DNA from: an uncultured Anaerolineales bacterium
GTDB taxonomy: Bacteria > Chloroflexota > Anaerolineae > UBA4142
NCBI GenBank assembly: GCA_903825565.1
Contig: CAIKBD010000187.1
Span: forward strand, 1-52,697
Direction of reading: 5' to 3'
DNA length: 52,697 nt
In this document: piece after piece, positions 42,758 to 51,531 of the stretch
Layout of the letters: each line of letters begins with the position of its first letter
Position numbering within the stretch: position 1 is the first letter of the stretch
The notes under the pieces: generated by a model
Told to the model about the DNA's origin: nothing
Databases searched by the model: none
The model's input: the letters and a program-made list of their open reading frames with translations, nothing else
Position numbers and translations under genes: made by a program

Positions 42758-43459
42758 CTATTTCGTCGGCTCGCTGGCGTTCGTTGGCTTGGGAACATTG
42801 GTATTTGCGAAATCTTCATACCGCACGGCTTGACCCGGCGGCACGACCACAAAATCGTCGTCCCAATTGCCTTCGATCAATTTTTGAACTAGCGCGGGCG
42901 AGCCAGCGATCTCTTCATAGCGCAGACCAAATTGCGCGGCGGTTTGGCGCGTAAACTCACGATAGTGCGACAGGTTGGCTTGCCCCGTATTGATGAAGGC
43001 AAGCCGAGTATAATTTTTCAACATGAGTTTCATCATTCGCGTTGCGCGTTCCGCGCCATATTTCGCCACGAGTTGGGGATAACTTTGAAACGGGCTATCG
43101 CCGGCTTCGATCCAACCCTTGGTGAAATAGTACGTGCCCGGCTCTTTTTTGACTTGCGCCTGGTAGGCATGGCAAGAACCAAGAAAGATGGCAATGCAAT
43201 CATCCGTCCGGGGAATCACCAGCGTCGCGGTCTGCGAAACCAAACCGACGACTGCCATCGAACACAAGCCATAGCCAAGCAAAAGCACTTCAGCATCCTG
43301 ACTGGCTTGATCGATTTTCTCTTGGAGAACCATTTTCAGGTTTTGAGGATGAAGATGCAGCCCGAAATCCAAAATTTCATAGCCAATGCTTGGTGGCAGC
43401 AAGGGGAGCATTTCTTCGATTACGGTGGCGCAGGCAATTACTTTTTTTCTTTGGTCCAA
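42758..43459 (-). CDS. DUF1638-family protein
   Basis: Protein of 233 residues that fits the DUF1638 family: KVIACATVIEEM near the N-terminus, LLGYGLCSMAVVGL, PRTDDCIAIFLGS, FTKGWIEAG and a tail with PKPTNASEPTK. Conserved cysteines (Cys10, those in GLCS and DDCI) suggest a metal or corrinoid-related role, since DUF1638 genes are often found beside corrinoid methyltransferases; that link is recalled knowledge, not shown here. The TTG start is preceded by GAAGGA at longer than usual spacing. Confidence 0.75.
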   Translation of the reverse strand: MDQRKKVIACATVIEEMLPLLPPSIGYEILDFGLHLHPQNLKMVLQEKIDQASQDAEVLLLGYGLCSMAVVGLVSQTATLVIPRTDDCIAIFLGSCHAYQAQVKKEPGTYYFTKGWIEAGDSPFQSYPQLVAKYGAERATRMMKLMLKNYTRLAFINTGQANLSHYREFTRQTAAQFGLRYEEIAGSPALVQKLIEGNWDDDFVVVPPGQAVRYEDFANTNVPKPTNASEPTK

Positions 43460-43484
43460 GTGGTTCGGTATCCTTCCGGCGAAA

Positions 43485-44372
43485 TTACAAGATTTTCATA
43501 TCATGCAAAACTTGTTTCAACTGCGCGCGTTGCGCGTCCGCGAGCGCACCGACCGGCGCTTTGGCGCGCGCGCCGCAAATGCCCATCAACGCGAGCGCCT
43601 CTTTGATGACGACTGGGAAGGTGCCTAACTCAAACGCGAGGCGCAGAGGCGCGAGTTGCGCTTGCGCTTGGCGCGAACGTTCGAGGTCGCCCGCGCTGAA
43701 CGCGTTGTAAATTTCGGCGACGATGCGCGGCGCGGCGTTGGCAGTTGCCGCAATCGCGCCCTTGCCGCCACACACGAGCGTCGAATAAATCAGCGTGTCG
43801 CGTCCGACAAGCACATCGAATTTATCGCTTGCCGCGCGGCGAATAAATTCGTTGACCATCGTGAAATCGCCGCTACTGTCCTTGATGCCGACGATATTTT
43901 CGATTTGCGCGAGGCGCACCACCGTGTCCACCGCAAGCGTCACATTCGTGCGCGCCGGATTCGGGTAGAGCAAAATCGGCAAGCGCGTGTGGCGCGCAAC
44001 CGCCGCGTGATGTTCGTACAATTCGTTCTGCGATGGCGTGATGAAAAACGGCGTGATGAGACTCACCGCGTCCGCGCCGGCATGTTCCGCCATTTGCGTG
44101 AGCGCAATCGCTTCTTTGGTCGTGATTGTGCCGGTGCCGATGTAAACTGGGACGCGCTTTTGCGTTTCGTCCACCACGATTTCGGTGACGCGCTTTTTTT
44201 CTTCGAACGAGAGTGCGTATGCTTCGCCTTGCGTGCCAACCGCAAACAAGCCATGCACACCGGCGTCAATCAAATAATTTACGAGTCGGCGCAACCCGGC
44301 TTCGTCAATCGTTTCGTCGTTATTGAGCGGCGTGACCATTGCGGGGATGACGCCGCGCGGTTTGAAATTCAT
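43485..44372 (-). CDS. Dihydrodipicolinate synthase-family aldolase
   Basis: Class I Schiff-base aldolase of 295 residues (DapA/NanA/KDG aldolase superfamily). The loop GTQGEAYALS, the catalytic tyrosine in ILLYPNPAR and the Schiff-base lysine in GIKDSSGDF are present. Its place beside an acid-sugar dehydratase and a GH105 hydrolase suggests a 2-keto-3-deoxy-sugar acid aldolase or dehydratase, not lysine synthesis. ATG 44372 with GGGAGA is preferred over ATG 44384. Confidence 0.88.
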   Translation of the reverse strand: MNFKPRGVIPAMVTPLNNDETIDEAGLRRLVNYLIDAGVHGLFAVGTQGEAYALSFEEKKRVTEIVVDETQKRVPVYIGTGTITTKEAIALTQMAEHAGADAVSLITPFFITPSQNELYEHHAAVARHTRLPILLYPNPARTNVTLAVDTVVRLAQIENIVGIKDSSGDFTMVNEFIRRAASDKFDVLVGRDTLIYSTLVCGGKGAIAATANAAPRIVAEIYNAFSAGDLERSRQAQAQLAPLRLAFELGTFPVVIKEALALMGICGARAKAPVGALADAQRAQLKQVLHDMKIL

Positions 44373-44391
44373 CAGGTCTCCCATTACCCAA

Positions 44392-44419
44392 GTGGGACAA
44401 ATTTACAAATTTGTCCTAC
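44392..44419. repeat. Short palindromic repeat, family B copy 3
   Basis: GTGGGACA (44392-44399) and TGTCCTAC (44412-44419) around AATTTACAAATT, between the aldolase and dehydratase genes. It matches 14791-14818 closely. Confidence 0.55.
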
Positions 44420-44422
44420 GCA

Positions 44423-45565
44423 TTATTTTGCAATCTTGTTCGCTTGAATGTAATCGAAATTAATATCCATGCCCAACCCGGGTTTCTGCGAGATGTGCAC
44501 AAAACCCTCGTTGTCCATCGGGTCAACGAGTTCGTTGAGCCAGGGTTGCGGTTGTTCGTAATCGAGAAATGGATGCAGTAACCCGCGTTCGTAAAAGGTG
44601 TCCGTCGAATTCATCGCGCCCAGCATGTGCAAGTTGCCGACGCCGTTGCCGTGCACTTCCATCCGCACGCCAAACGCTTCGCACAGGTGCGCGGTCTTGA
44701 TGAGCGGCGTGAGTCCGCCGAGATCGCCGACGCCGCCGCGACTAATATCGGATGCGCCGCGCAAAATCCATTCCGCGCGCGTAAACATTTTGCCTTCGGC
44801 CGTTTCGGGACCGACGACCGGAATCGTCAATTGCTCGGTGAGCCACACGTACGACGAGATGCTGTGTTCGGGCATCGGCTCTTCGATCCAAAAGAAATTC
44901 AATTTTTCCAATTCGCGTCCCAGGTATAACGCTTGCTCGCGGCTGTAATAGTGAAACGCATCGAGCATCAACACCATGTCGGGACCAACGGCTTCACGCA
45001 CAGCCGCGCACGCCTCGGCATCGCGTTTGGGATTGGGCGCGCCGGGAATCGGTGGCATCCAGGTGTGCATTTTGAACGCGGTGTAACCGCGCGCTTGGCA
45101 TTGCAACGCAAACTTGGCGTACGCTTCGGGCGTGTCCAGACCGCCGGGCAAATCATCGCCGCACATTGTGCTCGCATACGCGCGCGCCTTGTCGCGCGTC
45201 GCGCCGATCAGTTTGTGCACCGGCAAATTCAGGGCGCGTCCCGCCAAATCCCACAACGCCAGGTCAACCGCGCACAAGACCTTGTCGGACAAAACGCCCA
45301 TGTGCAAACGTTGACGCTCGAACAGTTGATGCCAAATTTTCTCGCGATAGTACGGGTCTTGCCCCAGCAACATCGGCTTGACGATGTTTTTGACGACATC
45401 GGCATTCACCATAAAGGCGTACCCTTCGATGCCTTCGTCCGTTGTGATGCGTAGCATGGTTTGCGTCGCGTCCACTGCGGGACCGGGATGCGCGTGCCCG
45501 TCGCTGTCGCGCGCGATGCGCGATTTGTAAACGAACGAATCCACACTCACGTCAACGATTTTCAT
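44423..45565 (-). CDS. Enolase-superfamily acid-sugar dehydratase (mandelate racemase group)
   Basis: Mg-dependent dehydratase of 380 residues. The enolase-superfamily barrel shows the base region TAFKMHTW, metal ligands in VLMLDAFHYYS (Asp), FFWIEEPMPEH (Glu) and VVGPETAEGK (Glu), and the C-terminal MEVHGNGVGN. The capping domain precedes them. Together with the downstream DapA-like aldolase it probably converts an aldonate or uronate-derived acid to a 2-keto-3-deoxy acid. TAGGAG precedes the ATG. The exact sugar is not deducible. Confidence 0.88.
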   Translation of the reverse strand: MKIVDVSVDSFVYKSRIARDSDGHAHPGPAVDATQTMLRITTDEGIEGYAFMVNADVVKNIVKPMLLGQDPYYREKIWHQLFERQRLHMGVLSDKVLCAVDLALWDLAGRALNLPVHKLIGATRDKARAYASTMCGDDLPGGLDTPEAYAKFALQCQARGYTAFKMHTWMPPIPGAPNPKRDAEACAAVREAVGPDMVLMLDAFHYYSREQALYLGRELEKLNFFWIEEPMPEHSISSYVWLTEQLTIPVVGPETAEGKMFTRAEWILRGASDISRGGVGDLGGLTPLIKTAHLCEAFGVRMEVHGNGVGNLHMLGAMNSTDTFYERGLLHPFLDYEQPQPWLNELVDPMDNEGFVHISQKPGLGMDINFDYIQANKIAK

Positions 45566-45572
45566 GCGGCTC

Positions 45573-46661
45573 CTATAATTTTTCGATTTCGCTGGCGGCG
45601 AGGATGAACGCGCCGACGCCGTGATGATTGTTCGTGATGATCGGCTCGCTCACGTAATATTCGTACGACGCATCGCGGTACGGACTGCCGCCCAGTCCGG
45701 CGCTTTGGCAGGTAAAATGCAAATTGACCGTGCCATCGGCTTTGGTCGTGACGAATTGCGCGAGGACGCCCTCGTACGCGCGCCGCGCCGCTTGCGCGTA
45801 CTGCGCGGGCAAATAATTTTTGCGCGATGCTTTTGCCAACGCATACACAAACATGCACGATGCGGACGATTCGAGATAGTTGCCGGTGCGCGCGCCTTGA
45901 TCGAGCACTTGGTACCACACGCCGGTTTTTTGATCTTGCACGCGCAGAACCGCGTCGAGTGTGCGTTGGAGAATGGCGATGAGTGTGTTGCGTTGCGCAT
46001 GTTCGTGCGGCATATAGTCGAGCACGTCGGCAATCGCCATCCCGTACCAACCCATTGCGCGTCCCCAAAAATGCGGCGAACGCCCGGTCACCGGGTCTGC
46101 CCATTTTTGTTGTTTGCTTTCGTCCCAGGCGTGATAGAGCAAGCCGGTTTTTTCGTCGCGCGTTTTTTGCTCGATGAGAATAATTTGGTGGGCAATGTCA
46201 TCAAATGTTTTGGGGTCTTGCTGAAACGTGGCGACGTACTGCGCGGAAAAGGCGTCCGCCATGTAAATGCCGTCGAGCCACATTTGGTTGGGATAAATTT
46301 GTTTATGCCACAAACCGTTGCTCGGCGTGCGTGGATGCGTGGCGAGTTGCGAGTGCAACAAATCGAGTGCGCGTTTGTATTTCGCGTCGCCGGTTTTTTC
46401 GTACAGCGGAAACAACGCCTTGCCGGTGTTGAGCCGATCCACATTGTACTCTTCCAAACGATAACCCCGAATCGTGCCGTCGGGCTGGACGAACCGATCC
46501 AGGTTCGCTTGGATGTACGCGAAATACTTTTGTTCGCCGGTCGCGCGCCACACTTGCTCGACACCCTTGAGCACCAAGCCCCATTGATAGTTCCAGTCCT
46601 CGGCAAGCGCCGGAAAACGCGCCATCGTCGAGTCGGTCATCTGCACTGCCAGTTTCGCCAT
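45573..46661 (-). CDS. Unsaturated rhamnogalacturonyl hydrolase, GH105 (YteR-like)
   Basis: Cytosolic (alpha/alpha)6-barrel glycoside hydrolase of 362 residues. The catalytic region MWLDGIYMADAFSAQY, the tract SPHFWGRAMGWYGMAIADVLDYMP, and the C-terminal SYEYYVSEPIITNNHHGVGAFILAASEIE are typical of GH105 (formerly in GH88-related). It removes the unsaturated uronic residue from lyase-made pectin disaccharides by hydration of the vinyl ether. ATG 46661 has GGGAGA upstream. It lies 7 bp before the dehydratase gene. Confidence 0.92.
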   Translation of the reverse strand: MAKLAVQMTDSTMARFPALAEDWNYQWGLVLKGVEQVWRATGEQKYFAYIQANLDRFVQPDGTIRGYRLEEYNVDRLNTGKALFPLYEKTGDAKYKRALDLLHSQLATHPRTPSNGLWHKQIYPNQMWLDGIYMADAFSAQYVATFQQDPKTFDDIAHQIILIEQKTRDEKTGLLYHAWDESKQQKWADPVTGRSPHFWGRAMGWYGMAIADVLDYMPHEHAQRNTLIAILQRTLDAVLRVQDQKTGVWYQVLDQGARTGNYLESSASCMFVYALAKASRKNYLPAQYAQAARRAYEGVLAQFVTTKADGTVNLHFTCQSAGLGGSPYRDASYEYYVSEPIITNNHHGVGAFILAASEIEKL

Positions 46662-46673
46662 TCCTAATCTCCC

Positions 46674-46764
46674 TAACTCGGATAAGCCGAGAGCAAACAC
46701 AGTTATCCGCGAATAACGCGAATCTTCGCCAATTTTCTTTTCTCGATTCGCGTAATTCGCGGAT
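46674..46764. repeat. Dispersed palindromic repeat, family A copy 2
   Basis: Arms 46705-46724 (ATCCGCGAATAACGCGAATC) and 46745-46764 (GATTCGCGTAATTCGCGGAT) match in 19 of 20 positions. The left flank AACTCGGATAAGCCGAGAGC is the sequence seen at 12186, so this is a second copy of a mobile or spreading palindrome. Confidence 0.6.
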
Positions 46765-46829
46765 GAAAAAATCTTTGCTGTTTATGCAACGATTTCACGC
46801 ATAGGTATTGCAAATTCGCGGGCAAGCAG

Positions 46830-46855
46830 TCAGGGCAGTCCTGCGACTGCCCTGA
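46830..46855. terminator. Hairpin after the LplA-like gene
   Basis: TCAGGGCAGTC / GACTGCCCTGA, 11-bp stem with a 4-nt loop, 15 bases after the solute-binding-protein stop codon. No U-tract on the minus strand, so it is moderate evidence for transcript attenuation between transporter and hydrolase genes. Confidence 0.45.
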
Positions 46856-46870
46856 AAGTTGTGCGCCACT

Positions 46871-48595
46871 TTACTTCATAAATCCGGCGTCGGTCAAATC
46901 TTTCTTGGCATTGGTTTCCCAATCTTTCGCGCCGATGCCATCCAACCCCTTGAGGAAATCCGCCCACGTTTGATCGTTCAGCGGTTTTTGCCCCAACGCG
47001 AATTGGATAATGTTCTCGTTGTAGTAGCGGTTAAAGTCGGCGGCTTTGGGATGCGGGTTGATGACTTGGAGATGCGCGCCGGCAACCCAGGGTTGCGACT
47101 GGAAGAATTTGAGGAATTGCACCTGATCCACCGTGCGCCCCTTGACACTGGTGTACGCCGGATAGCGCACCTTGAGTTCTTGGGGCGTGTTGGTAAAGAT
47201 CAAGTTGTTGCGCAGTTGCGTGTACATTTGCGATTCGGGTGCCGTCCACACTTGCTTGGGATCGAGACCATCGAACACAATGTTCCCGTCTTTGTCGAAT
47301 TTGTATTGCTTGCCTTCTTCGCCAAAGCCCAAGAGATAGTACCCTTCCTTGGTCGCCGTCCATTCGAGGAAACGTGCGATGGCAGGACCTTTGCCGGCAT
47401 CAATCGCTTTTTTCGAAACGGCCCAGATGGTGCTGAGCGAGGTATCTACGCGGTACCACGCTTTGCCATCGGGACCTTTGGGCGCAGGCAACGCAACAAA
47501 CTCACCGTCCGGGAAATTCTTGTCGAACGTGACATAGTTGGACGGGCTAGCCAACGCCGAGAAATCTTCCCACATGATCCCAAACTTGCCTTGTTTCCAC
47601 TTGGCGCGGAAATCGTCGCGCTTGAGCGTGGGCCAATCCGGGTCAATCACTTTGGCGGTGACCAATTTGTTAAAGAACGCAAGCGCCTTGGGATAGTTCG
47701 GGTCACGCACGTTCAACTGGATTTTACCGGGATCGCGCAAGTCCCAGAGACCGGGCACATCGTACCCGCCCATGATGAAATCGAAACGATCACCCAGACC
47801 GACGCCGTTGATGAAACCACCCACGCCGTACGTGTCGTTCTTGCCGTTGCCGTCCGGGTCTTTTTCGGTGAACGCTTTGGCGATTTCAAACATTTCGTCG
47901 AGCGTCGTCGGCGGCTTGAGTCCCAGTTTGTCCAGCCAATCCTTGCGAATGACGTACCCTTCGCGTTTCGGAATCGGCGGAGGTTCGACGAGACCGTACT
48001 GCACGCCACCCACTTGGCCCATCTTCATGCGTTGCGGGTCATCATAGTGCGTCTTGACGCGCTCTGGCATCAAGGGCAACAACGTGGTCACGGGTCCGAG
48101 CAAACCGAGTTTTTGCAAACGCACCATCGTGCCGCGATTGTCCTGCGACGCGCTGACCATTTGCATAATGTCCGGCAAACTGTTGGCGGCGGCGGCGGCA
48201 TTGTATTTGGCTTCGCCGTCCGCGCCGGTCGGCGTCAACACAACCTTTAGATTAATGTTGAGTTTTTCGCGGACGATCTTGTACGCAATCCAATCCGCGG
48301 GCGGCGGACCTTGCTCGGTGACCGAGGGTTGCGCCCAGAGTTCAAGGTCTACCGGCTTTTCGGTGGCGACGGTTGTCGGCGGCACCGATGCTTTGGTCGG
48401 CACGACGGTTGGCGCGGTTGTCGCCGCCGCAACCGGCTGGCTCGAAGCCGTCGTCGGTGCAGACGTAGCCGCCGGCGCTTTGGTCGGCACAGGCGCGCTC
48501 GTCGGCGTGGCGGCGGGCGCGCACGCGGTTAGCACGACGGCGAGCGCGAGCACGACCAACGCCACCTTGAAAATTTCATTTAATCGCTTGTTCAT
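46871..48595 (-). CDS. Family 1 solute-binding lipoprotein (LplA/LipO-like)
   Basis: Carbohydrate-binding lipoprotein of 574 residues. Lipobox LTAC (Cys25), a Thr/Ala/Pro linker to about 85, then a large SBP_bac_1-type domain with VDLELWAQPSVTEQG, YVIRKDWLDKLGLKPPTTLDE and DPDGNGKNDTYG, typical of LipO/LplA proteins of complex plant polysaccharide uptake. AGGAGGAGAG precedes the ATG. It pairs with the two permeases upstream; no dedicated ATPase is present, as is common when a shared MsmX/UgpC ATPase is used. Confidence 0.92.
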   Translation of the reverse strand: MNKRLNEIFKVALVVLALAVVLTACAPAATPTSAPVPTKAPAATSAPTTASSQPVAAATTAPTVVPTKASVPPTTVATEKPVDLELWAQPSVTEQGPPPADWIAYKIVREKLNINLKVVLTPTGADGEAKYNAAAAANSLPDIMQMVSASQDNRGTMVRLQKLGLLGPVTTLLPLMPERVKTHYDDPQRMKMGQVGGVQYGLVEPPPIPKREGYVIRKDWLDKLGLKPPTTLDEMFEIAKAFTEKDPDGNGKNDTYGVGGFINGVGLGDRFDFIMGGYDVPGLWDLRDPGKIQLNVRDPNYPKALAFFNKLVTAKVIDPDWPTLKRDDFRAKWKQGKFGIMWEDFSALASPSNYVTFDKNFPDGEFVALPAPKGPDGKAWYRVDTSLSTIWAVSKKAIDAGKGPAIARFLEWTATKEGYYLLGFGEEGKQYKFDKDGNIVFDGLDPKQVWTAPESQMYTQLRNNLIFTNTPQELKVRYPAYTSVKGRTVDQVQFLKFFQSQPWVAGAHLQVINPHPKAADFNRYYNENIIQFALGQKPLNDQTWADFLKGLDGIGAKDWETNAKKDLTDAGFMK

Positions 48596-48679
48596 TTTCT
48601 CTCCTCCATGAGATTGAATATCCAGGACACGAACGAACGTAGATGGTTTGTCTCACCTCCCATCTCTAATTTCCAATTT

Positions 48680-49555
48680 CTATTCCTTGACTGCGCCAAT
48701 CAATGCGCCGCGCGTAAAGTAGCGTTGAATCATTGGATAGAGGATCAACATCGGCAACATCGTCAGCAAGACGCTCGCCGATTGGAGCGTGGCGACCGGC
48801 GACACGGTGTACGCATCGTACTCGAGGTACTCGTTGAGGCGCGCCGACATGAGAATGTTGCGCAAAAGCACCGGCAGAGGTTGCATCGTGAGATCGTTCA
48901 GGTAAATGATCGGCGTGAAAAATTCGTTCCAGAACCACACTGCATAAAACATGCCAATCGTGAGCAAAATCGGCACGGACAATGGAAGCACAATGCGCCA
49001 CAAGATTTGTAAATCGTTTGCGCCATCAATGCGCGCGGCTTCTTTGATTTCTTCCGGGATGCCTTCAAAGAAGGCGCGCATGACGAGCGTGTTGTACACG
49101 CTGACTGCCGGCGGCAAGATGATCGCGAGCACGGTATTCTGCAAGCCCAGGCGCGTGACGAGCAAGTAATCGGGAATCAAGCCGGGGTGGAACAGAAACG
49201 TGAACAGGATCAAGGTTGTGATAAGGTTGCGTCCCGGCAATGAGCGCGTCGAAAGCGCGTAAGCAAGTGGGACGGTGAGCGCCAAACTGAGCGCGGTGCC
49301 GGAAATGGTGATGACCGCGCTGTTGAGCGCCGCGCCCAAGAATAATTGTTGCTGAAGCACTTGCTTGTACGCCGCGAACGACCAGTCCCAGGGCCACATA
49401 AACGCCGGCACGCCGGATTTGTTGTACAGGTCGAGCGGGGTCAGCGAGGTCATCACCACGCGCCACAAGGGTACCACAATCGCAATCAACACGGCGAGCA
49501 AAAAGCCGTTGACCAATATCTGAAAGCCGATTTCTTCACGCCATTTGGTTTTCAT
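48680..49555 (-). CDS. Sugar ABC transporter permease, LplC/YtcP type
   Basis: Inner-membrane permease of 291 residues with about six membrane segments: the loop EEIKEAARIDGANDLQILWRIVLPLS and the end MLILYPMIQRYFTRGALIGAVKE mark the carbohydrate-transport CUT1 LplC group. Ribosome site TAGGAGCGGGG upstream. Its start is 11 bp after the stop of the partner permease. Confidence 0.92.
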   Translation of the reverse strand: MKTKWREEIGFQILVNGFLLAVLIAIVVPLWRVVMTSLTPLDLYNKSGVPAFMWPWDWSFAAYKQVLQQQLFLGAALNSAVITISGTALSLALTVPLAYALSTRSLPGRNLITTLILFTFLFHPGLIPDYLLVTRLGLQNTVLAIILPPAVSVYNTLVMRAFFEGIPEEIKEAARIDGANDLQILWRIVLPLSVPILLTIGMFYAVWFWNEFFTPIIYLNDLTMQPLPVLLRNILMSARLNEYLEYDAYTVSPVATLQSASVLLTMLPMLILYPMIQRYFTRGALIGAVKE

Positions 49556-49566
49556 TTGCCCCGCTC

Positions 49567-50556
49567 CTAGTACAGGTTTCTGCCGGCAAAGCGTTTCGCC
49601 AGTTGGTTCGACACCATAATCAACGTCAGCCCAATGACGCCTTTGAACAAGCCCACCGCCGTTGCCAAACTAAATTGGAAATCGAGAATGCCGGAACGAT
49701 AGACCCAGGTGTCAATAATGTCGCCCACGCTGTACACAGGCAGAGAGTACAGCACAAAGATTTGTGTGAACCCGCCTTGCAGAATGTTGCCCAAGCGCAA
49801 CAGCGTGACGAGCACGATCACCGGCAAAATGCCCGGCAACGAAATGTTCCAGATGCGTTGCAAACGCGACGCGCCATCCACCGCGGCGGCTTCGTACAGT
49901 TCCGGGCTAATCGAGAGCAGGGCGGCGAGATAGAGAATCGTGCTCCAGCCGGTCTCTTTCCAAATATCAGAGCCGATCACGATTTGGCGGAACCAATTCG
50001 GCGTGGTGAGGAACGCAATCGGTTCGCCGCCAAACGATTTGATGATTTCGTTGACCAGACCGTCGCTCGGCGAGAGCAACATCAACAGGATGCCGAACAT
50101 GATGACCCACGATAAAAAGTGCGGCAGGTAGGTGATCGTTTGCACGACGTTGCGAAAAAAGGCAAAGCGCGTTTCGTGGAGCATCAGCGCCAGCACAATC
50201 GCAATCGGCATGCCCAGCACCAAGCGCGCGCCGCTGAAAAAAATCGTGTTGGTCATCAGTTGACCAAAGTAGATCGAGTTGAGAAATCCTTCGAGGTTTT
50301 GCAGACCGACCCAGGGACTGCCTTCGATGCCGAGCAGAGGTTGAAATTCTTTGAACGCGATTTGCGCGTTGTAGAGCGGAATGTACTTGAAGACGAGATA
50401 GTACAACAGCGTCGGCGCGGTGATGAGGTAAATCCAGCGATGCTTCCACATCGCCAAACCCAACTGGCGCACCCGCTTGGAAAAACCGCCGGAGGAATGG
50501 GCGCTCCGCTGCGCCCTGCCCACCCGTGTCGTCGCGGCGCTCATAAATTGACTCAT
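49567..50556 (-). CDS. Sugar ABC transporter permease, LplB/YteP type
   Basis: Inner-membrane permease of 329 residues. RWIYLITAPTLLYYLVFKYIP at the first membrane segment, and the EAA-type loop ELYEAAAVDGASRLQRIWNISLP, identify LplB/YteP. ATG 50556 has GAGG seven bases upstream; an in-frame TTG at 50568 is possible. With the LplC-like permease and binding protein it forms a three-gene rhamnogalacturonan-type importer. Confidence 0.92.
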   Translation of the reverse strand: MSQFMSAATTRVGRAQRSAHSSGGFSKRVRQLGLAMWKHRWIYLITAPTLLYYLVFKYIPLYNAQIAFKEFQPLLGIEGSPWVGLQNLEGFLNSIYFGQLMTNTIFFSGARLVLGMPIAIVLALMLHETRFAFFRNVVQTITYLPHFLSWVIMFGILLMLLSPSDGLVNEIIKSFGGEPIAFLTTPNWFRQIVIGSDIWKETGWSTILYLAALLSISPELYEAAAVDGASRLQRIWNISLPGILPVIVLVTLLRLGNILQGGFTQIFVLYSLPVYSVGDIIDTWVYRSGILDFQFSLATAVGLFKGVIGLTLIMVSNQLAKRFAGRNLY

Positions 50557-50675
50557 TGCTTGCCTCAACCTTCTTGTGTGTTGAAACGTTTAATCACAGG
50601 GATCCAGTTTCTTCAAAATTTTGTTTTTGAGCCAGCCGTTCGGGGATGCTTGCCAGACAACCCAGCATCGAACCG

Positions 50676-51395
50676 TCACCGCAGGTCGTCAATTTCCGAC
50701 GCGGGGATGGGAAAGGATTGCCCGATGACTTGGAAAACAAGTTTCGTCGCCCGCACGACGTGCGCCCGCTCAATCGCTTCTGCCGCGACGCCATCTTTCT
50801 GCCGGAGCGCAGCCAGCAGCGCATCATGCTCGCGGGATGAATTCTCGTTATCCATAATTTTGAGGTTCAGGTCATGCACCTGGGTATCTAGAGCCGCACG
50901 GTAAACTTCTGTCAGTTCCCAGAGATTACCGCACATCTGTGCCAAACGGGGCATCCCGCTCGCATTTGCCAGCGCTTCATGAAACCGCCGATCCATGGCA
51001 AAGCGTTCCGCGCCGGAGAGCGGCGCGATCCATTCCGCCAAGTTCTCCATCTCGGCGAGTTGCTCCGGTTGGATTCGCGGCGCGGCATAGCGCGCCGCCA
51101 GGGGTTGCAGGCGAATACGGAGAGTATACAACTCGAAGGCGTCCGCGGCGCTTAATTCAACGACAACCGTTTCGCCGCGCCGCGTGTTCGAGACAAAGCC
51201 CTGTGTTTCCAAACGTTTGAGCGCTTGGGTAACGGGCACACGACTCACTCCCAAACTCGTTGCCAAGCGATCTAACACGAGCCGTTCCCCAGGTTGTAAC
51301 TGCCCTTGCATAATTGCCTGGCGAATTTGGGCATAGACGCGAAGCTCAAGCGATTCAGGCGCTTCAAGTTGTTGGAGGTTATAAGTTGATTTCAT
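50676..51395 (-). CDS. GntR-family regulator with FCD domain
   Basis: Transcriptional regulator of 239 residues. The winged helix (about 18-85) contains LRVYAQIRQAIMQGQLQPGE and LATSLGVSRVPVTQALKRLE. A helical FCD ligand domain (about 90-225) follows, with FELYTLRIRLQPLAARYAA and MDRRFHEALANASG. It is the first gene before the sugar transporter and most likely represses the module until a sugar acid binds. The start is uncertain: no ribosome site is obvious at ATG 51395, and GTG 51425 is in frame. Confidence 0.88.
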   Translation of the reverse strand: MKSTYNLQQLEAPESLELRVYAQIRQAIMQGQLQPGERLVLDRLATSLGVSRVPVTQALKRLETQGFVSNTRRGETVVVELSAADAFELYTLRIRLQPLAARYAAPRIQPEQLAEMENLAEWIAPLSGAERFAMDRRFHEALANASGMPRLAQMCGNLWELTEVYRAALDTQVHDLNLKIMDNENSSREHDALLAALRQKDGVAAEAIERAHVVRATKLVFQVIGQSFPIPASEIDDLR

Positions 51396-51531
51396 TTCAA
51401 TGTTATGCGATTCGGGTAGCACCACACCGAATTGTGGAGCGTTGAATTAGCCACAAATTCAAATATCCAGGCAATTTTCGATCAAATAAATCTATCACAG
51501 GATTCCGTATTCCGAATCCGGCAAAATTCTA

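Noticed and set aside
46859..48250. 463-aa plus-strand open frame opposite the LplA-like gene
   Set aside because: Antisense shadow with no recognisable domain; the minus-strand gene has a lipobox and a strong ribosome site.
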